Assembly (NCBI GenBank): GCA_963170055.1
Contig: CAUJGJ010000119.1
Span: forward strand, 1-17,000
DNA from: Halisarca cf. caerulea
Lineage: Eukaryota; Porifera; Demospongiae; Chondrillida; Halisarcidae
Direction of reading: 5' to 3'
Length of the DNA: 17,000 bases
The translations under genes were made by a program, and so were the position numbers. This document shows, one piece after another, positions 8,142 to 16,312 of the stretch. Positions within the stretch are counted from its first letter, which is position 1, and each line of letters begins with the position of its first letter. The notes below the pieces were generated by a model, which saw only the letters and a program-made list of their open reading frames with translations, was not told where the DNA came from and ran no database searches.

Positions 8142-10573
8142 CATGTGTGGATGTGTGCTTGTGAATATGTTTGGACGTGAGCAAAATAAACATCCCATAG
8201 CACACAAAATGGTATCATGCAAACAAGGTACTGTACCTTTGGTTTCCTGGGGGCTGCTCTCCCCTTCCTAACTTGGCTCTCCAAAGAGGAAATGGTGTCC
8301 TCAGCTTCGGCTAGTTCACCTTGAAGCTTACGTACCTTGGACCTGAGCGATTCAGCATCATTTTCCTGCACACAAGACAAGAGAAAAGCACTCACACTGT
8401 GTGAAAAGCACTCACACTCACACTGTGCCTAGTTTAACCGCTAACATCAGCATATGAGTTTTAGGTATCAAACTAGCTTTGCAGGATGTTCTGTCCACAC
8501 GCACATCAATGGCTCAAACTCTTTAGTTTACATTAATACATATTTAGTGTTTATCTTGAGAAAGAATAAAATGAAATATCTTCTTGTGTGTTCATGCCTA
8601 TTTTTAGACAGAAATCACCATGAAGGTGAATCAAATAGTACAATAGCATCAACCCATTACTGATTCTAGACCACTTCCATCATTTCAATGTTTCTTTTTA
8701 CAACTATTCTGTGCCTAGTTTAACCGCTAACTTTTCCCATTCTACATATTATACCGGCAATGTCATGCATCTCATTTAAGCATTTCATTTCATTCCCAGC
8801 ATAATGAAATTCTGCTGGGAATGCCAAATTTTCTGATCCAGTTGGCGATTCTCAGTGTTCTCTAAGATCTATTCCGATGAGGCTTTAATTTACTAAGCTG
8901 AAATTTGAGGTACTTAGGATAAGTTTGACAAGAGAACCCAATGGAAGTGGGAGACTTGATCATTTTGTAACTCACAGCATCCTCCACTTGTCTGCGAAGG
9001 GTCTTTGCCTTTGTGTTCATCCTGGTGACCTGTTCCTCAGCCCGCATGGCACGGTTCTTCTCTTCCTCAAGCATCATGTCCTTCTCCTTCAGACGACGAT
9101 CCGACCTGGAGTTGAGGGAAATATCACACGTGTGAGAATGCATCAAAAGTCCCCTACAATACACATCTGCACTTCATGTGGTTGAACTCTTGTGAGATTG
9201 GCTGATAAACTGCCAAATTTGTGTAAAATGCTGAATTTGTGTAAGGCCACAAGTATTAATTAGCTACACCCTGTCTAGGTGTGTTACTGATCCACCAACC
9301 TCAGGGGCGTATCCAGGGGGGGTGATCAGGGTGCTCAAGCATCCCTGAAGCTCAGAGCCTTAGCTTCAGCGAGTACTCAGTAAAATGGTAAAAATAAGCA
9401 CCCAGTCTGAATGCTTGATTTTAACACAACATCATATTGTGGGTAGTATTACCTTAAGGTTACAAATGTTAGCGGGTACTAATTTTAGCATTTTTCGGTG
9501 GTCAATATTTAGCGGGTATTTATTTTAGCTATTTAATAGCATTTTGTACCAAACCTGTAGTTAACGATTTTGTTAATGTTACCATGATTACCAATGCTTG
9601 GTACCCAATCCTTTTCCAATTCTTTTCTCAATTACCATTTCTAATCTTTACATACAGTACTATACTGTAGTAATAGAAAGCTGCAGAAACAAAACACGGA
9701 AATCACAAAACTTAAGCTTGTAGATATGGTAAAAAGAATCGATCTTGTCGGCATACCGCTTGAAGAAATCCCTATCGCTTTTGGATGAATTTAAATCAAA
9801 AATGAATAAAACGAATATATGTTACAATCCAATGATTCTTTTACACTTTACATGTATTTGGTTCACTGTTTGCTGTTTATTTCGCTGACTTTGCGTAGAT
9901 TCTAGTTTGATCTGTTTCAAGTCGCCATGGACAGTACATCCATGTGAATTGTACAATTCAAAATATTAGCGGGTACATTTATTGGTGGGTATAATTATTA
10001 ACGGGTACTTAATTTAGCGAATTTGAGGCTCCTCGCTAATTTCGCTAAAGTTAGTATCCACTAACATTTGTAGCCTTAAGGTAGTCAATATGTTGAGCTA
10101 AAATTGTAGCAAAGTGTCCATTTTTGTTATTATATCCCTTCGTTTAAGCTGGCAAAGAAGCAGATGAAACTGATGGCCATTTTGATGACGTCATAGGCTG
10201 ATTGTGCAATGTTCTGATAATAATCTGGGTTATTTCTTCGTGTAAGCATGAACATGTAACTTATATACATGAACATGTAACTTGCATGCATGAACATGTA
10301 ACATGCATTTCATGAGTCTTACACGAAGAAATAACCATAATCTGCATGTCTCTGCTCATTTGATGTTACTATCCATGTGACCAAGAGGAAATATGCAGCA
10401 CTCAAATTTGTAGGGACAGTAAGAACCACCGAGGAAAATCCTGGATACCCCCCTAAGCCTCACATATCCACCCAAACATGCATATCTGATACAAAATTGC
10501 TTGAAATTATGGAGGTCGTGTTGTACAGTGTGTTAAGGTGAGGACGAAGATCAATGCCAAGCGCACACATGTG

Positions 10574-10630
<57 letters not shown>

Positions 10631-10736
10631 CTTGAGAGCTCTCTCAGCATCACTCTTTGCTTTCTGGTCAGCCTCTAACTGAGATTCCAGTTCAGACACC
10701 TAACAAGGGAAGAACAGGAGGATGTTATGTACATAT

Positions 10737-10832
<96 letters not shown>

Positions 10833-13800
10833 CTTCTGCTTTAGAACGGTGAGTTCCTTCTTGGCTGCCCTAGCAGCACTGCCTGTTGCCTCATCAAGTT
10901 GAGATTGAAGGTCCTTCACTTGGCGATCCAAAGTGCTCTAAAATGACAGCAACAGAAATGTACAATAGTACAGTAAAGTACTGTATACATGGACACTTGC
11001 AGTGCACAAATTATACACGTGTGCATGTACACACCAAATGAGCAGCATACTATGATGTGAGAGAATTTGGAGCAGACAAAATAGTGTGCACATCAAACAT
11101 GTACTAGGTGGCACACATTGTTGCACTAGTGGCACATATTGTTGCACTAGTGGCACATATTGATACACTAATGGCACATATTGATACACTAATGGCACAT
11201 ATTGTTGCAATAGTGGCACATATTGATACACTAGTGGCACATATTGATACACTAATGGCACATATTGTTGTACTAGTGGCACATATTGCTGCACTAGTGG
11301 CACATATTGCTGCACTAGTGGCACATATTGATACACTAGTGGCACATATTGCTGCACTAGTGGCATATATTGATGCAATATGTATATACGTTGTAGTGTG
11401 TACTAGTGCAGTGTTAGAAATAAGGAACAAATGGTGGAGGAACAAATGTCCTAGCATTATCATTTTGGGTCAGACAATTTCAAATTTGCTTGGACATTTT
11501 TTTGAACATACAAATGACTTGATAACATCACTGTGTGTGTGTGTACCAAATAAGAATTTAGGTAGTGCTCAGCCAAATGTTCGACTCAAACTTAATTGAG
11601 TCAGACAAAATGTCAGAATGGTCGGACAATGTCTGAATGCTGACCATTATTTCTAACATTGCTGGTGTGAACTGTTCATTGATTGCTGATAATCTTTCAA
11701 ATACTGTACTAACCTTCTGCTTTTCAAGGCTAGACACGGACTCCTGATGGCTGAATAATTCACTCTGCAGACGTGCAACTTGTTCCAGGGAATTTTTCAA
11801 CTTTTCTGAGTTCTCTCTATTCTCCGATTCTGCTTCGTCAAACTCTTCTTGGAGAGAATGAATCTGCTGGTCAGCTTTTCTCTTTGCTGCCTCCAGAGAA
11901 GTGACCTTTGAGCTGAGTTCAAGCACACGATCACTGGATTCGTTCCTTTCAGCCTCGCTGTTCTTGTAAAGACGCTGCTGGTGTTCAAACTGAGAGCGAG
12001 CCTCATCAAGTTCAACCTGAAGTGTTCCATTCTTCTTTTCGGCCTTTTCAAGGTTCTTCTTCAAGCCCTCTCTCTGTTGCTGCTCAGAATCTAACTGCCC
12101 AGTCACTTCCTGCAAAGAGGTACATAAAACACACAGTTGAAATATCATCACTGACATGCTACACATGCATAAGGGCAGTGTGAGGTGAGGTGGCAGTATA
12201 TCCGTACAGGGGTAGTGTGAGGTGAGGTGGTATATAGTATCTCCCGTACAGGGGCAGTGTGAGGTGAGGTGGTAGTATATCCGTACAGGGGCAGTGCGAG
12301 GTGAGGTGGTGGTATCTCCTGTACAGGGGCAGTGTGAGGTGAGGTGGTAGTATCTCCCGTACAGGGGCAGTGTGAGGTGAGGTGGTAGTATCTCCCGTAC
12401 AGGGGCAGTGTGAGGTGAGGTGGTAGTATCTCCCGTACAGGGGCAGTGTGAGGTGAGGTGGTAGTATCTCCCGTACAGGGGCAGTGTGAGGTGAGGTGGT
12501 AGTATCTCCCGTACAGGGGCAGTGTGAGGTGAGGTGGTAGTATCTCCCGTACAGGGGCAGTGTGAGGCAAGGTGGTAATATATCCCTTTAACGATCCAAT
12601 CCACACCATTCACTCTATACACATCTACTCATGTAGATACATTTGTATGTGTGCATTGTAGGCTGTGAGCACCCTCAATGTGAGAGCAGTCGTAATGCAA
12701 GGTGTGGCTTGTGTTGAACTGAAGTAAAGTATATTGGAACCTTAAGATGTGCTGAAAGCTTCTTGTTGTTTTTCGCGAGTTCCTGATAATCCTTTTCCCC
12801 GGCAGAAATTCTTTCTTCTAGCTCAGCCACTTGCTCTTCGACTGACTTTCTCTGTCTGATTAGACTGCTCTTGGCTTTCATTTCATTCTCAAGGGTTGAT
12901 TGTACTTCCTCCAACTGTCTCTGGAGGTTCTTGCGATCTGCCTCAGCCTCTATATCCTTCTCTGCCATCCTGCGGTCAACCTCCTGTTTATACTTCCCAC
13001 GCTCCAGTTGTATGCTCAGCACCTTCTTCTCCTCCAGTTCAAGGTTGTCTTCGGCATCCTGTAAGCATGCAAGGAACGAACAGGTAACACTGCACACACA
13101 GAGGATCAAGCAGACAAGCCTCAATTTGCACGCATCTTTGCAGATGAAACCTTGTTGGGCACGTGGCACATACACACACACATGTACACATACATATACC
13201 AGGTTTTCATTTGGGGAACTCTGGGCATACGTTTCTCCCCCTAAGCAGAAAGGTTCCCCCCCCTAAAAAAAATTATGCAGCCTTCAATTTTGTGAATGAA
13301 CACTGGCAGGAATTGATCATGAACTCATTTATGAAGGGTATAAATTGAAAACACACGCATGCTTGCGGCACGTGTGTGAGTGTATGTATATACAGATGTG
13401 AAGGTTCCCCCCAAAATTTGACGCCAGATAAAACCCTCCATACACATATGCACAATCACATGTCCACATGCATGTACACACATACATGCAGAACACAGGC
13501 ATATAGACCAATACACCCACAGAGTGCTAATAATACTAACTAGGGATACCCATAGAGACTGACACTGTAAGTGTGCGTACGTATATATTAAAGCACCCAT
13601 CTTCTACCAATCTCCTAGCACCCATCTTCTACCAATCTCCTAGCACCCATCTTCTACCAATCTCCTGATATACATTAAAGCACCCATCTTCTACCAATCT
13701 CCTAGCACCCATCTTCTACCAATCTCCTAGCACCCATCTTCTACCAATCTCCTAGCGCCCATCTTCTACCAATCTCCTGATATACACACCTGGAGTTGCT

Positions 13801-15332
13801 GTGTCAGTTCCTCTATTTGATTTTCTAGTGTCTTCCTTGTCTTCGCCAGCTCATGAGCAGAGACTCCTCCCTCTGTCAACTGCTTCTCAAGGTCATTCAC
13901 TTCGCCTAAAGGAGTACAATAGAGCAGCTACAGTAGTATCTGTTTTGAGAGACCACTGCCATGAGCGACCACCTCTTTTCAAAGACCACATTTTCAGGCA
14001 CCGATGTTCAGTAATACATTTTTACCTTTGAAGAACGACCACCTGTAAAACCCAACCAGTGACCAGGGTAAGTGGTTGAAAATAAGACAAAATTACCTGT
14101 ATTAAGCGACCATTCTTGGAGGACTTCTCATACAATATAGGTATAATACTTCCTTTCACAAATACAAGTGTTTTTTGCCTTCAATAGGTTACAAGAATAG
14201 TTGCAATCGAAAGCACTGACATCGACGGGTGGCCATTTTATTTCCCATCTCGTAATAGATTATGGCCAGTTAGAACTAGAGTACTGAGAGAAATTAAAGG
14301 GAAGCATCCTATCTTTATAGAAGAATGGGTTAAAATTGTCCAGAAAGCAGAAAAGAAGGTATAAAAGGGTTCAAAGCATGTCCTCACTTACATGAAAGAC
14401 TTGAGTATACTTAGTATCATTTTAATGCCTATTTTAGGTGAACCTCTAATGAGAGACCACCTGTCTTGAGAGACTGCTTTTTGGAACCACAGGGTGGTCT
14501 CTCAAAACAGGTACCACTGTAGTAACAAGTGAGTGTGTGATGGTACACTAAACACTTTGCTACATCCATCAGATGAATGTTCTCCTGGGTATACACCACT
14601 GAGGACAACTACTACATGTTCCACTAGCACACCTCCTACTGTACACTCCCTTATGTTTAGACATTCCAGACAGCTCTCTGCTTTTGGACTCATCAACCAA
14701 ATCCCTTCCCGCCCATATTTCTAAAATGGAGGGCTGGGAGGGGTCTGGTTCACAAGACTACTCTTACTACATATGAATACCCGAGGGGTCCGCAACACAG
14801 TGAAATCTCGTACACTTTGATTGAAATCTCAAGTGAAATCCCGAAATCTTATGAAATCTTGAAATCTAAAATCTTCGTACACGTTCGAAATCCTATAAGA
14901 AATCTTTGCCAAAATCTTGAAATCACTAACGAAATCTTGAAATCTTGCCTGAAATCCAGAAATCTTATCTGAAATCTGGAAATCTTGGGCGAAATCTTGA
15001 AATCTTGAAATCTCGCTAGGGAAAATCTTGTGAAATCTTATTTCGAAATCTTTGAAATCTTAGTGAAATCTTTGAAATCTTGTGAAATCTCTTGGGATTT
15101 CGAAATCTCGTACGTCATATTGCCTCGTTGCGGACCCCTCGTGAATACCTACACCCTTAACCCTCACAATCCTAACCCCTCCCTTAACAGAGTGTCTCAC
15201 CTTGGAGATGTTTGTTATCCCTCTTGCTGACCTCGTACTGTTCTTCCAGGCCCTCAAACTGAGACTTCAACTTCAAGAACTGCACATACCAACAGAGACA
15301 GTGAGAAAAATCACACACATGCACATATGCAC

Positions 15333-15374
<42 letters not shown>

Positions 15375-16262
15375 ACAGAGCCGGCTAAAATAGTCATGCT
15401 GAACTTAACTGAAATACACAGAAATACATGGTTAGACTTCAATCTGTTTTCACCTCAGTGTTGTAGCGCCTAGCATCACGCTGTGCACTATCCAGCTCCT
15501 GACCGCGAGTCTCATACTTAGCCTTCCACTCATTGATCTCCGCATCATGCTTCTTCTTGGTCTTCTCCATCCCAGCCACTTGGTTCTTCATGTCATCCAG
15601 GGCAAGATTAGCATCATCCAATTCATTTCTAATACGAGATTTGGCCTTCTCAGCCGAATTCAGCTTGCTTTGCAAAGTGGAAGCATTCTCCTCTGATTCA
15701 TTCAGCCGACCTTGAAGCTTTTTCCTGCAAAACAAGGAGCACAGCCACCAGTCAGGACAGGTTGGGACCAGTCAGGACAGGTACAGGACCAGTTAGGACA
15801 GGTATAGACCAATCAGTACAGGTACAGTAATTTAAGTATACGTATGTACATACTCATAAACGTGTGCACACACTGTATGTACATAATAAGTATGTACATA
15901 CATATCTGTGAGACATCTAGTCAAAGTACAAACGATTTGTATTCAGGGACAGTCTCAATAACAGCATCCTACATGGTGTTCAACGTGGATGAACTGTCTA
16001 CGTACTTAGCATCTTCGAGTTCCTCAATTCTTTGCAAATCTTCGTTCTCGTGCTTGTTTTTCCACTGTGCCGCCTCAGACTTGGCACTTACCAACTGCTT
16101 CTGGAGTTCTGCTTTGCCATCCTGTTCTTCTTCCAAGCTCTCTTGAGCCTCCTTAAGGGACATCTCAGCTTGTTTGAGTTTGCCTTGAAGTTCTCGTTTG
16201 GACTGGAAAATAAGAAGGACCAGGAGCCTATGAAGCCACAGATAATATGTAGGAATGTGGTG

Positions 16263-16312
<50 letters not shown>

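Larger units (their letters stand above)
9303..10454. mobile_element. hAT-like element hosting two nested MITEs
   Basis: Left AGGGGCGTATCCAGG and the reverse complement of the right end, AGGGGGGTATCCAGG, agree at 14 of 15 positions and resemble common animal hAT termini. The span contains the TA-type element 9452-10081 and the 109-bp element 10228-10336, so the host itself is only about 400 bp. A clean 8-bp target duplication is not visible. Confidence 0.6.

Noticed and set aside
7951..8271. Open frames over the TG tract
   Set aside because: Val-Cys or His-Thr dipeptide frames are products of the dinucleotide repeat. The same applies at 10460-10931, 15184-15393, 16088-16409 and 16542-16830.
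9295..10462. 8-bp target duplication for the 9303-10454 element
   Set aside because: The flanks CCAACCTC and AAGCCTCA do not match when aligned to the termini, so no duplication is claimed.
11104..11599. 119- and 163-codon frames over the 13-copy array
   Set aside because: Heptapeptide repeats from a 21-bp satellite inside a myosin intron, with frames on both strands.
12871..13266. Plus-strand 131-codon frame opposite exon g
   Set aside because: A shadow of the real myosin exon on the other strand, rich in Ser/Phe as expected from antisense coiled-coil codons.
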